This document shows, in pieces, positions 26,470-34,882 of a DNA stretch of 64,000 nt. The notes below the pieces were generated by a model. It ran no database searches. It was not told where the DNA came from and saw only the letters and a list, made by a program, of their open reading frames with translations. The stretch's first letter is position 1. The number at the start of each line of letters is the position of its first letter. The stretch comes from Nodosilinea sp. P-1105 (GTDB lineage Bacteria; Cyanobacteriota; Cyanobacteriia; Phormidesmidales; Phormidesmidaceae). The translations under genes were made by a program, and so were the position numbers. The stretch spans positions 1 through 64,000 of the forward strand of contig NZ_SMDQ01000021.1 in NCBI RefSeq assembly GCF_012911975.1, given 5' to 3'.

Positions 26470-26515
26470 ACTCAATCGCATCAGGCTCGCTATGGCGAGC
26501 CTGATGCGATTGAGT
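26470..26515. repeat. Perfect 21-bp inverted repeat with 4-nt loop
   Basis: The left arm 26470-26490 begins ACTCAATCGCATC; the right arm 26495-26515 is its exact reverse complement. The loop is TATG. No T tract follows on either strand, so a simple Rho-independent terminator is unlikely. Confidence 0.9.
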
Positions 26516-26522
26516 GATTGCG

Positions 26523-26791
26523 CTTAGAACGCCGGTACAGAAACCCGATTTCTTGGCTAGACAGCAGATTATGTCGTGGGTACCAACGCAAGGCGGGAAG
26601 CATACACACTGATCGCTCTGTGTATCAGTCTTAGACGATGCCCTTCGACAGGCTCAGGGCGAACGGTTTCAGCGCACTCGGGCTGAGCTTGTCGTTCACG
26701 AAGTGGCTCCCAGAGGGAGCAAGCCCATTACTGACGCAACCTGTCCCGGCTTAAGTTGATACCCTTTAGCCATACTGAACCGATGCTTTAG
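26523..26791 (+). repeat. Diverged family A element with extra sequence inside (A5)
   Basis: The left end TAGAACGCCGGTACAGA and right end CCATACTGAACCGATGCTTTAG match the ends of the 107-bp family A elements. The interior is different. It includes a palindromic repeat at about 26639-26702 with GACAGGCTCAG and CTGAGCTTGTC arms. It is therefore a decayed or invaded copy. Confidence 0.55.
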
Positions 26792-26801
26792 GCCCCAGCG
26801 G

Positions 26802-28103
26802 CTAGAGGGTGACGAACACATCGCGGGCAGCGGCAAGGGTGTTCTCAATATCCTCGTCAGTGTGGGCCAGGGAGGTAAACCCAGCCTCGAACTGGGATGG
26901 GGCCAGATAGACCCCCCGTTCTAGCATGGCCCGGTGGAAGCGGCTGAACTTCTCCAGGTCAGACTGCTTCGCATCTTCGTACCGATGTACCGGCCCTGGA
27001 TGGAAGAACAGGCCGAACATAGCGCTGATGTGGCCGCCATAGACCTCATGGCCTGCATCCCGAGCGGCCTCTAGCAGGCCCTGGCTAAGCTTAGCGGTAA
27101 TGCGGTCGAGTTCGTCGTAGGTACCGGGGCGCTGCAAAAGCTCCAGGGTTTTGATTCCAGCGGTCATAGCCAGGGGGTTGCCGGATAGGGTACCGGCCTG
27201 GTACACCGGCCCTGCGGGGGCAACCATCTCCATAATCTCCCGCCGACCGCCATAGGCCCCGACCGGTAGGCCACCGCCGATCACCTTACCTAGGGTGGTC
27301 AGGTCTGGGGTGACGTTGAACTTGGCCTGGGCCCCGCCATAGGCAATGCGGAAGCCCGTCATCACCTCGTCAAACACCAGCAGGGCATCGTTTTCTTGGG
27401 TGATTTCCCGCAGCCCTTCTAGGAAGCCACCATCGGGGGTAATGAACCCAGAGTTGCCTACCACTGGCTCCAGAATCACCCCGGCAATTTCCCCAGGGTT
27501 TTGGATAAACAGCTGCTTCACCGCCTCCAGGTCGTTGTAGGGGGCCGTCAGGGTGTCACTGGTTGAAGACTTGGGTACCCCAGGGGAGTCAGGTAGTCCC
27601 AGGGTGGCAACCCCAGACCCAGCCTGGACTAAAAACATGTCGGCATGGCCGTGGTAACAGCCTGAGAACTTAATGATTTTATTCCGCTGGGTGTAGGCCC
27701 GCATCAGCCGCAGTACCGACATACAGGCTTCGGTGCCCGAGTTCACGAAGCGCACCATTTCGATGCTGGGCACCGCCTGGATCACCATTTCGGCCAACAC
27801 ATTCTCGAGGTAACAGGGAGCCCCAAAGCTGGTCCCCTTCTCCAGGGCGGCGGACAGAGCTTGGAGCACCTCAGGATGGGCGTGGCCGCAGATGGCAGGC
27901 CCCCAGGTCCCGACATAGTCAATATATTGGTTGCCGTCTACATCCCAGACATAGGCACCTTTGACATGGTCAAACACGATGGGTTGACCGCCGACAGACT
28001 TAAACGCCCGCACTGGTGAGCTAACGCCGCCAGGCATGAGGTTTTGGGCGGCGTTAAAAATTTCTTCTGATTTTGCGGTTTTTAATGGAGCTGCACTGAC
28101 CAA
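26802..28103 (-). CDS. hemL: Glutamate-1-semialdehyde 2,1-aminomutase
   Basis: The 433-residue protein matches the family length. Visible signatures include [17 protein letters not shown] at the N-terminus, the substrate-site YVGTWGPAI, and the aspartate in [12 protein letters not shown]-like [13 protein letters not shown]. The PLP lysine lies in [19 protein letters not shown]. It converts glutamate-1-semialdehyde to 5-aminolevulinate, the first committed step of heme and chlorophyll synthesis in cyanobacteria. It stands alone, and upstream sequence to 28334 contains no obvious riboswitch. Confidence 0.97.
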   Translation of the reverse strand: MVSAAPLKTAKSEEIFNAAQNLMPGGVSSPVRAFKSVGGQPIVFDHVKGAYVWDVDGNQYIDYVGTWGPAICGHAHPEVLQALSAALEKGTSFGAPCYLENVLAEMVIQAVPSIEMVRFVNSGTEACMSVLRLMRAYTQRNKIIKFSGCYHGHADMFLVQAGSGVATLGLPDSPGVPKSSTSDTLTAPYNDLEAVKQLFIQNPGEIAGVILEPVVGNSGFITPDGGFLEGLREITQENDALLVFDEVMTGFRIAYGGAQAKFNVTPDLTTLGKVIGGGLPVGAYGGRREIMEMVAPAGPVYQAGTLSGNPLAMTAGIKTLELLQRPGTYDELDRITAKLSQGLLEAARDAGHEVYGGHISAMFGLFFHPGPVHRYEDAKQSDLEKFSRFHRAMLERGVYLAPSQFEAGFTSLAHTDEDIENTLAAARDVFVTL

Positions 28104-28334
28104 AGCACTTTCCTCTCAGATACCTAATTCAATGGCCTAATTTAACGACAGGGGCAATCAGCGGCCACAGACCAAAAGCCACGAGAGTGTTCCCTGAATG
28201 TCAACGCATCAGGTGACCAAAAATTGCCCTGGCCAACCAACGGTAAGCCAGGAACACTGTCGCCTGAAAATTGACTCTGATCATTATCCTATTGATTTGA
28301 TCAGCGCAGGCGCAGGATGTTAAGGAATGTAGCG

Positions 28335-29189
28335 TTAGCGTCGCAACTGATGCAAACGACCCTGCTTCAGTTGCACCACTGGATGGTTAGAAATGCGCAC
28401 CAAATGCTCGTCGTGGGTGGTGACGAGCACTGTGATGCCAATGGAATTTAGCTTTTTCAGGATCTTGATCACCTGTAGGGAGTTGTCGGCGTCCAGGTTG
28501 CCGGTGGGTTCATCGGCTAGCAAGAGGGGCGGGGTATTGACCACGGCCCGGGCAATGCTGACCCGCTGTTGCTCACCCCCAGACAGCTCGTCAGGGAAGC
28601 AGTGGGCTTTGGCCTGGAGACCCACCATTTTCAGGGTGGGCCAGAGGCGACGGTGAATTTCTTTGCGGGTAAAGCCCTGGGCCCACAGCACAAAGGCCAC
28701 GTTTTCGGCCACGGTGCGCTTGGGGATCAGCTTGTAGTCTTGAAACACCACCCCGATGCGGCGACGCATTCTGGCGAGGCGATCGCCCCGCAGGTCAGAA
28801 ATCGGCTCATCTGCCACCAAAATTTTGCCGCTGGTGGGCCGCTCGTAGCCATAGAGTAACTTCAGCAGGGTGGACTTACCAGACCCAGACGGACCGGTAA
28901 CAAACAAAAAATCACCGGGGTTAACAGAGAGGTTAACCCCGGCTAAAGCCTTACTGCCATTGGCATAAACTTTTTCGACCTGGTCTAGGCAGACAATGGG
29001 GCGAACCGCAGGGTCGCTAGGGCGGTCAGGGGTGACGGTCTGACTGGAGGTCATAGTTGGATCATCAGATGATGAGAGGCCCTTGGCTGGCACTACAAGT
29101 TTGAAGCGGTCTTGCAGCCGAGCCCTAACCTCTTCTGGCAGGCTGGCCAACTTAGGGTCTGCAGTGGAGCGAGAAAGAACAGAGGTCAT
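28335..29189 (-). CDS. FtsE-like ABC transporter ATP-binding protein
   Basis: The 284-residue protein has a 65-residue polar N-terminal extension and then an ABC ATPase. Walker A is GPSGSGKST (about 99-107), the Q-loop [10 protein letters not shown], the signature LSGGEQQR and Walker B LLLADEPT. The [12 protein letters not shown] segment and overall length after the extension fit FtsE, the ATPase partner of FtsX that activates wall hydrolases at division. No ftsX is adjacent, so the partner must lie elsewhere. An in-frame ATG (TMTSSQ) at residue 46 would give a more usual length. The long extension is unusual. Confidence 0.85.
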   Translation of the reverse strand: MTSVLSRSTADPKLASLPEEVRARLQDRFKLVVPAKGLSSSDDPTMTSSQTVTPDRPSDPAVRPIVCLDQVEKVYANGSKALAGVNLSVNPGDFLFVTGPSGSGKSTLLKLLYGYERPTSGKILVADEPISDLRGDRLARMRRRIGVVFQDYKLIPKRTVAENVAFVLWAQGFTRKEIHRRLWPTLKMVGLQAKAHCFPDELSGGEQQRVSIARAVVNTPPLLLADEPTGNLDADNSLQVIKILKKLNSIGITVLVTTHDEHLVRISNHPVVQLKQGRLHQLRR

Positions 29190-29380
29190 GGAGCGTCCTA
29201 ACTGAAATGACAGAGATTAGCCTGGGTGACTTGGCCTAGACCAAACATCACACCAGCCGGGGCATTAATCTGTTCGCGCGGCTTTTGGGAGGCTATTGTA
29301 CTGGAAAGTATGGGTATGGCAAAAGAGGTTTTTGGTTTTTCAATAATCTTTATGTTTCGTGGGTGAGCCTGGAGATGGCC

Positions 29381-29517
29381 CTAGTGTTCAGTCAAAACAA
29401 TAATGACGGGAGATGTGACTTAGGGTACACGGTTCACGGTAAGCGGTTTAAGGCGAGCCGTGTACCGTGTACCGCAGACCCGGTTGACCCGTCACTTCTG
29501 GCTTGACAAACCACTAG
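29381..29517 (+). repeat. Palindromic MITE-like element family C, copy C2
   Basis: The 137-bp unit is bounded by CTAG on both sides. The terminal inverted repeats, CTAGTGTTCAGTCAA and TTGACAAACCACTAG, extend to TGACGGG/CCCGTCA. The 32-nt core at 29430-29461 is the exact reverse complement of 12228-12259 in copy C1. No coding capacity. Confidence 0.82.
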
Positions 29518-29636
29518 CCTAGAGCACCGCCGGTTACACCATGGCGTGAAAATACCGACTCATTCCATGGCTTGAGCAGGGAACCTTAAGGGACAGATGT
29601 TACGAGCGGTTCTCGTTATGGGCCGCGACCCAAGTC

Positions 29637-30068
29637 ATGATTAATTACACAGCTGCTGTCCTGTTGGCCACTGGACTCATCCTGCACACTCTGGGGGGCG
29701 CCCATTCCCTGCTGGCTGCAACCGGCATGTTGTGCGCTATGGCGTTTTTCTCGCTGATGTATCTGCAATACCCGGTGCTATTTGTTGGCCCTGCCCGCTA
29801 CCCCTGGGCCAGGCGGCATTTTCCCATCATTCGCTGGGCTATTTTGGGGATTTATGTTGCCGATTTTTCGACTACGGTAACTGGTTATTTGGGTGGCCCC
29901 CAGTGGGCTGTGTCCATTCACCTGTACAGTATTTGGGCAGGCATTTATCTGGTGGTCTACAGCCTGGCTGTTTTGACTGGGCCACCCAAGCGACGGCGGC
30001 GCAAGAGAAAGCTCCAGCGCCACGGGCAGCGACGTTGGAGCGGCCAGCTTGCTCCCATCCCGGCCTAA
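29637..30068 (+). CDS. Four-TM membrane protein, conserved hypothetical
   Basis: The 143-residue protein has four hydrophobic helices (about 5-22, 28-50, 66-86, 92-115) and a very basic C-terminal tail (PPKRRRRKRKLQRHG) that should face the cytoplasm. The gene begins about 120 bp after repeat C2. No family signature is recognised. Confidence 0.6.
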   Translation: MINYTAAVLLATGLILHTLGGAHSLLAATGMLCAMAFFSLMYLQYPVLFVGPARYPWARRHFPIIRWAILGIYVADFSTTVTGYLGGPQWAVSIHLYSIWAGIYLVVYSLAVLTGPPKRRRRKRKLQRHGQRRWSGQLAPIPA

Positions 30069-30180
30069 TGGCCTAGGGCAGCCGATGTAGGGGGTGCAGG
30101 GGGTGATTAACCACCTGCATCTGGTGCAGTACGCCGAGCGGCTAGAGTAGAGCAGATTGTTTACAATTCCAGCGTCCCAA

Positions 30181-30213
30181 AGGGACCGGGTGCTTCTAAG
30201 GCACCCGGTCCCT
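30181..30213. repeat. REP-like palindrome on the left of the RAYT gene
   Basis: A perfect 13-bp stem, AGGGACCGGGTGC with GCACCCGGTCCCT, encloses a 7-nt loop (TTCTAAG). A closely related palindrome lies on the other side of the transposase gene. Confidence 0.9.
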
Positions 30214-30278
30214 AGATTGAGGAGTTTTTTGCCGCTGTTGGGGAACTCTACAGCCTATGGCACTCAGCAGGTAGCCCT

Positions 30279-30848
30279 ATGCCACGACGTTCAAGAAGCC
30301 TAGAGCCTGGGAATTACTACCATCTCTACAATCGTGGAAACAACCGCCAGAATATCTTTTTTGAGAGAGACAACTATCTGTATTTTCTCAAGCAATTTCG
30401 TTACTACATTGCCGAAGGGACAGCCCATGTCATTGCCTACTGCTTGATGCCAAATCACTATCACATCCTGATTTATCTACGGGATGATTCTCTATCAGTA
30501 GCAATGCATCGGTTCACAATGTCCTATACCAATGCCATAAATCGTCGTTATCAAAGGTGCGGATCTTTATTTCAGGGCAGATTTCAAACCCTTCACGTTG
30601 ATAGCGACAACTATCTTCTGCATCTGACCCGCTATATCCATCTCAACCCAGTTACCGCTGGTTTTGTAAAGAAGCCCGAGGACTGGGAGTTCTCTAGCTA
30701 TCACGAGTATGTGGGAATTCGACGAGGTACTCTGCCAAAGCTGGAGTATGTATCTGAGCAAATCGGCATACATGCTGAATATCACCAATTTGTGACATTG
30801 CCAGATACAATCCCTCTCCACTCAATTCAACATCTTCTTTTTGAGTAA
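30279..30848 (+). CDS. REP-associated tyrosine transposase (RAYT, Y1_Tnp)
   Basis: The 189-residue protein belongs to the IS200/IS605-like Y1 transposase superfamily. It shows NYYHLYNRGNNRQNIFF and the HUH motif within MPNHYHILI (about 68-76). The catalytic Tyr lies in the helix around LTRYIHLNPVTAG. Lengths near 190 residues are normal. It cuts and rejoins single-stranded DNA at REP hairpins and is usually single-copy and domesticated rather than self-mobile. Matching 13-14-bp palindromes flank it at 30181-30213 and 30852-30884, the second only 3 bp after the stop. The gene appears intact. Confidence 0.92.
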   Translation: MPRRSRSLEPGNYYHLYNRGNNRQNIFFERDNYLYFLKQFRYYIAEGTAHVIAYCLMPNHYHILIYLRDDSLSVAMHRFTMSYTNAINRRYQRCGSLFQGRFQTLHVDSDNYLLHLTRYIHLNPVTAGFVKKPEDWEFSSYHEYVGIRRGTLPKLEYVSEQIGIHAEYHQFVTLPDTIPLHSIQHLLFE

Positions 30849-30851
30849 GTC

Positions 30852-30884
30852 AGGGACCAGGTGCCTTCAAGGCACCTGGTCCCT
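30852..30884. repeat. REP-like palindrome on the right of the RAYT gene
   Basis: A perfect 14-bp stem, AGGGACCAGGTGCC with GGCACCTGGTCCCT, encloses TTCAA. It differs from the left palindrome by compensatory changes: C to A in one arm and G to T in the other. Confidence 0.9.
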
Positions 30885-30888
30885 AAAG

Positions 30889-31032
30889 TTGAAGCGGGTG
30901 CCTGCTGATGCTTGTGACAACTGCGGCGAATGTTATCTCAGTGATGATGTAACTGGGGAATTGCTGGAACGGGCGGAAGATGCAATGGCCCAAAGGACCA
31001 GTCTGAACCAACGCCAGCGGTGCCGAGGTTAA
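30889..31032 (+). pseudogene. Fragment of a YgiT-type zinc-finger protein
   Basis: Immediately right of the REP palindrome the reading frame gives VPADACDNCGECYLSDDVTG and ERAEDAM. This matches the second half of YgiT/MqsA-type zinc-finger domains, which have two CxxC pairs. The first CxxC half and start codon are absent; the REP/RAYT unit occupies their place. These proteins are often antitoxins. It is most likely a truncated remnant and the true end is uncertain. Confidence 0.6.
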
Positions 31033-31045
31033 GATTCGTCTGTTT

Positions 31046-31639
31046 ATGGATGAGACTCAACTTGCTGTGTTGGTATTCAACCCTCAACAAGAAAACCCAT
31101 TTGAAGGGTTGGGGCAATGGGACAGTGATCTAGAAAAAGCTTCCCGTCGCGCATTCAATAAATTATTGGTTGCAGGTCGCTGTGACCGGGGCAGCTTGAT
31201 GGTCAGCAAACAGAGTATCGAAGAATTCCAGACGGAGCGAGGATTTTCGGCTTATCTAGAAACCAGTGCCCAGACAGGTGCCGGTTGTGACGACCTGCGT
31301 CAGGTCATTATCGAAAACATTGACTGGGATTCAATTCGCTGGACAGCAACCACCCAAACCTTCAAAACCCTCAAAGAAGAAATTATCAAGCTGCGAGATG
31401 AAGGTAAAGTACTCCTCCGTATGGTGGAACTCAAGCAGCAGCTTGAACTTCGCCTAACCGACGAAACATTCACTATGGAAGAGCTACGGGCTGTAGTGGG
31501 CTTGTTGTCTGGGCCTGGGCTGGTGTGGAAACTAGAATTTGGTGATTTTATGCTGCTCCAACCGGAGCGCATTAACGCCTACTCCTCTGCACTCATCCGC
31601 AAGGGCGCGAGCAGCGTTGAACTTGGTGCGCATGCGTGA
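31046..31639 (+). pseudogene. Fragment of a Roc-COR type GTPase protein
   Basis: The 197-codon frame begins inside a Ras-like G domain: FNKLLVAGRCDRGSL is the equivalent of the guanine-specificity region, and AYLETSAQTGAGCDDLR is the ETSA motif. It continues into a COR-like region (LKEEIIKLRDEGKVLLRMVELK, FGDFMLLQPERINAYS). The P-loop and switch regions are missing, and the frame ends early in ELGAHA. Full-length relatives are large proteins, often with leucine-rich or WD repeats. It is probably a pseudogene fragment, although it is open over its whole length. Confidence 0.65.
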
Positions 31640-31676
31640 TCGCTTGTTGGTGTAGATAGGCAGTGATTACCAGATA

Positions 31677-33185
31677 CTAGGGCAGCCAAAAGCTCGGCAG
31701 CCCCTGTAACCCTTCTCTTACCCAGCGATTAGCGGCTCGCATCACCTGAATATGCGGCTCATCCGGAATCACGGGCAAAATCTCCGCAGGCTGCCCCTGG
31801 CCCAAGGTCGCAATTACCCGGTTGGCGGCCTCCAGCCCGGTGACATAGGCCTTCTCCTGGGACCAGGACCCATGGCGGCTAACAATCCAGTCTCCGGCCA
31901 TAAACAAATTATCAAAGCTGGTGGTGGCGGGCAGCAGGTAGCGGTAGCTGCCGGGGGCAAAGTGGGTCACCCCCTGGGGAATGCGCACCATGCTGTGGTC
32001 AATAATCTGGGCCTCACCAAAGGCGGGGATGCACCCGGCGAGATCTTGCTGCACCTGCTGGAGAACCTGGTCATCCTCCAGGGGCAGCAGTTGGTTGGCG
32101 TGGTAGTAGTCGGCCTCCACCACGGTGCCCGGTTCGTCCCGGTACTCGTCGTGCAGGGCATTCAGGTCAAAGAAGGTCCAGCCAGTGGTGGGGTGGAAGC
32201 CAAAGCAAGCATTGGACGGACGGGGAATCGAAATTTTGCGATCGAGCCAGAGGCGGGTGGCCAGCACATCGATCGCCCCCAGGTTGCGGATGTCTCGGAA
32301 CTCCTGGCGGTCTTTTAAGGCGCGGGATTGTTCCACAATTTTTTTCAGGCCGCTGATACCCACAGCAAACACCACGGCATCGGCCTCAAACACCTGGTCG
32401 CCGCAGACCACCGCCGTCACTTGGTTATGCTCGACCTTGACGTCACTGACCCGGTGATTGGCCAAAATTTTGCCCCCCGCCTGCTCGATCGACTGGGTCC
32501 AGGGCCGAAAGATCTGCGCCCCCACGGTGCCCCGACACCAGCGCACGTCAAAGTCGGGCTGGTGGGCCAGGATGAAGTAGTAGAGCATGCCCAGGGCCGC
32601 CGCCGCCGAACACTGCTCGCCGGGGGCAAATAGCCCCACCAGCAACATCGGCTCAAAGGATTCGTGGTAGAGCCGGGCCGAGACCCCATATTGGCGAAAC
32701 AGTTCGCGGGCGGTGATGCGATCGTATTTTTGCCAGGCCTGATCAGAGTTGTCGAAGTCGATCAGGGCTTGCAGCAGGGGTAGGGCTGAGAGGCGATCGC
32801 CCAGGGGCAGCCGTTTGAAATCGGTGTAGAGAAACGTGCCCAGGGGCGTGGGCAGGTAGGGCTGAGCCTGGAACAGGGGGGACTCTACCTCTAAACCCTG
32901 GGGGGAATACTGGGCCGAGCGGGTCCAGGGGGTAAAGGGCTGAATGCCGAGCTGGTCGGTGAGGGCAAAAATATTGCGATAGGGGTACCAAAACCCATGG
33001 ATACCCGCCTCCACCGCCCGACCCTGGGGCGTTTGCCACCCCGCCACCAGGCCGCCGGGGTAGGAGCCGGCCTCTAGCAGGGTGACAGCATAGCCCTGCT
33101 GGGCCAGGTGGTGGGCTGTGCCTAGACCGGCCCACCCGGCACCGACGACGATCACCTGTTTGGGTTGGGTGTCTGCTGCTGCCAT
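31677..33185 (-). CDS. FAD-dependent oxidoreductase related to carotenoid desaturases
   Basis: The 502-residue protein starts with an FAD dinucleotide fold, VIVVGAGWAGLGTAHHLA (about 10-27), and GGLVAGW. The C-terminus has the second FAD motif NLFMAGDWI followed by KAYVTGLEAANRV. This pattern places it in the phytoene/zeta-carotene desaturase branch of amine-oxidase-like flavoproteins. Known CrtP and CrtQ sequences are similar in length, but I cannot assign this one to either. It could act on a carotenoid or another isoprenoid. It is followed by the GTPase fragment on the opposite strand. Confidence 0.8.
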   Translation of the reverse strand: MAAADTQPKQVIVVGAGWAGLGTAHHLAQQGYAVTLLEAGSYPGGLVAGWQTPQGRAVEAGIHGFWYPYRNIFALTDQLGIQPFTPWTRSAQYSPQGLEVESPLFQAQPYLPTPLGTFLYTDFKRLPLGDRLSALPLLQALIDFDNSDQAWQKYDRITARELFRQYGVSARLYHESFEPMLLVGLFAPGEQCSAAAALGMLYYFILAHQPDFDVRWCRGTVGAQIFRPWTQSIEQAGGKILANHRVSDVKVEHNQVTAVVCGDQVFEADAVVFAVGISGLKKIVEQSRALKDRQEFRDIRNLGAIDVLATRLWLDRKISIPRPSNACFGFHPTTGWTFFDLNALHDEYRDEPGTVVEADYYHANQLLPLEDDQVLQQVQQDLAGCIPAFGEAQIIDHSMVRIPQGVTHFAPGSYRYLLPATTSFDNLFMAGDWIVSRHGSWSQEKAYVTGLEAANRVIATLGQGQPAEILPVIPDEPHIQVMRAANRWVREGLQGLPSFWLP

Positions 33186-33494
33186 GGCCTTGGGTCTCCG
33201 TAACTTTTCTTCATATTATCGTCCCACACCCCCATCCCCTCCCGGACATATTCCATGCCGCGTCTATGTTTCCCAGCCGTGGGTTACGGCGGCCCTTGAG
33301 TGACCTGGCCATCGCCCTTTCCCCGACCGCCTAACCCACGCTACAAAACTCCCTAACCTTCCTCATCCTCTCCATCTTCCTCACCCTCCCCATCACCCCA
33401 TCACCCCCCTACCCTGCGGGAAGCCGCTTAAGTGCGCTGCACACGCTTCGCGTTCCATGTCGCTTGCGAAACGCGTCTACACCCATCCACCCCA
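33186..33494. repeat. Pyrimidine-rich low-complexity region
   Basis: This gap is dominated by CCTCACC, CCCATCACCC and CCACCC runs on the plus strand, continuing to about 33562 inside the neighbouring kinase gene. A short palindromic segment around 33420-33483 (CGCTTCGCGTTCC and GCGAAACGCG) resembles common cyanobacterial intergenic repeats. No gene was recognised. Confidence 0.6.
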
Positions 33495-34502
33495 TCACCC
33501 ATCCACTCCCAATCTCCCCACCTCCCCACCCTCCCTATCCCCTCCACCCCTCCACCCCTCCACCTCCACCGCCGTCGGCTGCGCCGCGATCGCCCCTGGC
33601 TTGAGCGTCGTTAACGCCCCGACAACGCTGGCGTAGCGGAGGATTTCTGCTAGGGCATCCGGCTGGTGCAGGCTGGGCCATCCCCGTTGGCCCAATTGGT
33701 GAATCACCCCAGCCAGAAAGGCATCTCCGGCCCCGGTGGTATCAATGCTGTCCACCTGAAAGGCGGGACGGGTGACGCAGTGGTGTTGGGTGGCACAGGT
33801 GCTGCCGTTGGCCCCGTCGGTGAGGAGGACGGCGGCGCAGTGGGGGAACTGCTGAACAATGGCAGTGGCGTCGTCAGTGCCCAGCAGCCAGAGGGCTTCG
33901 TCGCGGGAAAGTTTGATCAAGTCGGCGATCGCCAGGAGGTCGCGAATTTTGGCGGCGGCCAGGGTCTGATCGGGCCAGAAGACCGGCCGCCAGTTCACAT
34001 CAATCACCCGTTTGGTGCCAGCCTGGTGGGCCAGGTCCAGGGCGCGGGCCATGGCGCGGGCGGTGGAGTCATAGGCCAGGCCCAGAGTGCCCATGACCAG
34101 GTAGGACACGCCGCTAAAGTCTACGGTATTGACCCAGTCGGGGCTGAGGTGGGCATCGGCAAAGGCGGCTGGATCGGGGGTGCTGAAGCCGATAAATTGG
34201 CGATCGCCGGTCTCATCCCGCTGCACCAGCACCGTACGGGTCGGGGCACCGGCTACTCGCTGAATCTGGCCTGCTACCCCCTGCTGGTCTAAAATTTGTA
34301 GCAGCCAGTCACCCAGGGGATCTTGGCCCAAGGCACTGACCAGGCAACTGGGAGTACCCAGCTTAGCCAGGGCGGTGGCCACATTGGCGGGCGCTCCACC
34401 GGGGTAGTCGGTCCAGTTTTCACCCGATGCCTGGGGCGGCTCATCCCCCTCAAACAGGCGATCGACCAGATACTCTCCCAGGCAAATGACGGGGGCAGCC
34501 AT
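33495..34502 (-). CDS. PfkB-family carbohydrate kinase, fructokinase-like
   Basis: The 335-residue protein has the PfkB N-terminal motif YPGGAPANVATALAKLG (about 33-49) and the C-terminal signature DTTGAGDAFLAGV (about 250-262) with the catalytic Asp. Substrate is probably fructose or a related sugar, by similarity to bacterial fructokinases. The catalytic fold seems complete by about residue 310. The last 25 residues (GWRGGGDREGGEVGRLGVDG) are encoded by the pyrimidine-rich repeat tract and look like an accidental extension. Confidence 0.88.
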   Translation of the reverse strand: MAAPVICLGEYLVDRLFEGDEPPQASGENWTDYPGGAPANVATALAKLGTPSCLVSALGQDPLGDWLLQILDQQGVAGQIQRVAGAPTRTVLVQRDETGDRQFIGFSTPDPAAFADAHLSPDWVNTVDFSGVSYLVMGTLGLAYDSTARAMARALDLAHQAGTKRVIDVNWRPVFWPDQTLAAAKIRDLLAIADLIKLSRDEALWLLGTDDATAIVQQFPHCAAVLLTDGANGSTCATQHHCVTRPAFQVDSIDTTGAGDAFLAGVIHQLGQRGWPSLHQPDALAEILRYASVVGALTTLKPGAIAAQPTAVEVEGWRGGGDREGGEVGRLGVDG

Positions 34503-34550
34503 CGGTTGTCTCCTCCGAACTAACGTAAACCTATAAGATCAAGATTCAGC

Positions 34551-34657
34551 CTAGGACGCCGGTACAGATCCCAGGGTTCTATCCTTGGATGGCCCAAAAT
34601 TCGTTGCCCATCAGCCCAAGAACCCTGGGATCTTGCCATACTGTACCGATGCTCTAG
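34551..34657 (+). repeat. 107-bp palindromic element family A, copy A1
   Basis: The element begins and ends at CTAG. An outer pair CGGTACAG/CTGTACCG and an inner 14-bp perfect pair GATCCCAGGGTTCT/AGAACCCTGGGATC make it a long hairpin. It is the same length as A3 and A4. Its right CTAG is also the left edge of repeat F2. Confidence 0.88.
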
Positions 34658-34864
34658 TACTGCCTGCCAGAACCATGACTACCGCTGCTGAGGGTGTCAG
34701 GTGTTAGGTGTTAGGTGTTAGGTAACAGGTGTCAGGAGGTAGACATAAACCCTGACATAGAGCTGGATCCCCTTTCTGCCTTCCGCCCTCCGCCCTCCGC
34801 CCTCCGCCCTCCGCCCTCCGCCCTCCGCCCTCCGCCCTCTGTCCTCTGTCCTCTGTCCTCTGCC
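34654..34864 (+). repeat. Heptamer-rich repeat family F, copy F2
   Basis: After CTAG and a conserved opening (ATGACTACCGCTGCTGAGG), six GGTGTTA-type heptamers run 34693-34734. Then GTAGACAT follows, seven exact CTCCGCC units (34788-34836), three CTCTGTC (34837-34857) and one CTCTGCC. The TspO-like gene starts 19 bp later, as the glycosyltransferase does after F1. Confidence 0.82.
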
Positions 34865-34882
34865 TTCCCTATTATTTGCCCC

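Larger units (their letters stand above)
26399..26801. other. Repeat-filled intergenic region between amidase and hemL
   Basis: The gap holds a 21-bp perfect hairpin (26470-26515) and a diverged 107-bp-family element expanded to about 269 bp (26523-26791). No gene was recognised. Confidence 0.6.

Noticed and set aside
28335-29189. FtsEX operon
   Set aside because: An FtsE-like ATPase is present, but no FtsX-like membrane protein is adjacent on either side.
34715-34882. 56-residue upstream extension of the TspO-like protein
   Set aside because: It is encoded by the heptamer repeat (PPPSALR repeats), and an ATG with a conventional N-terminus follows at 34883.
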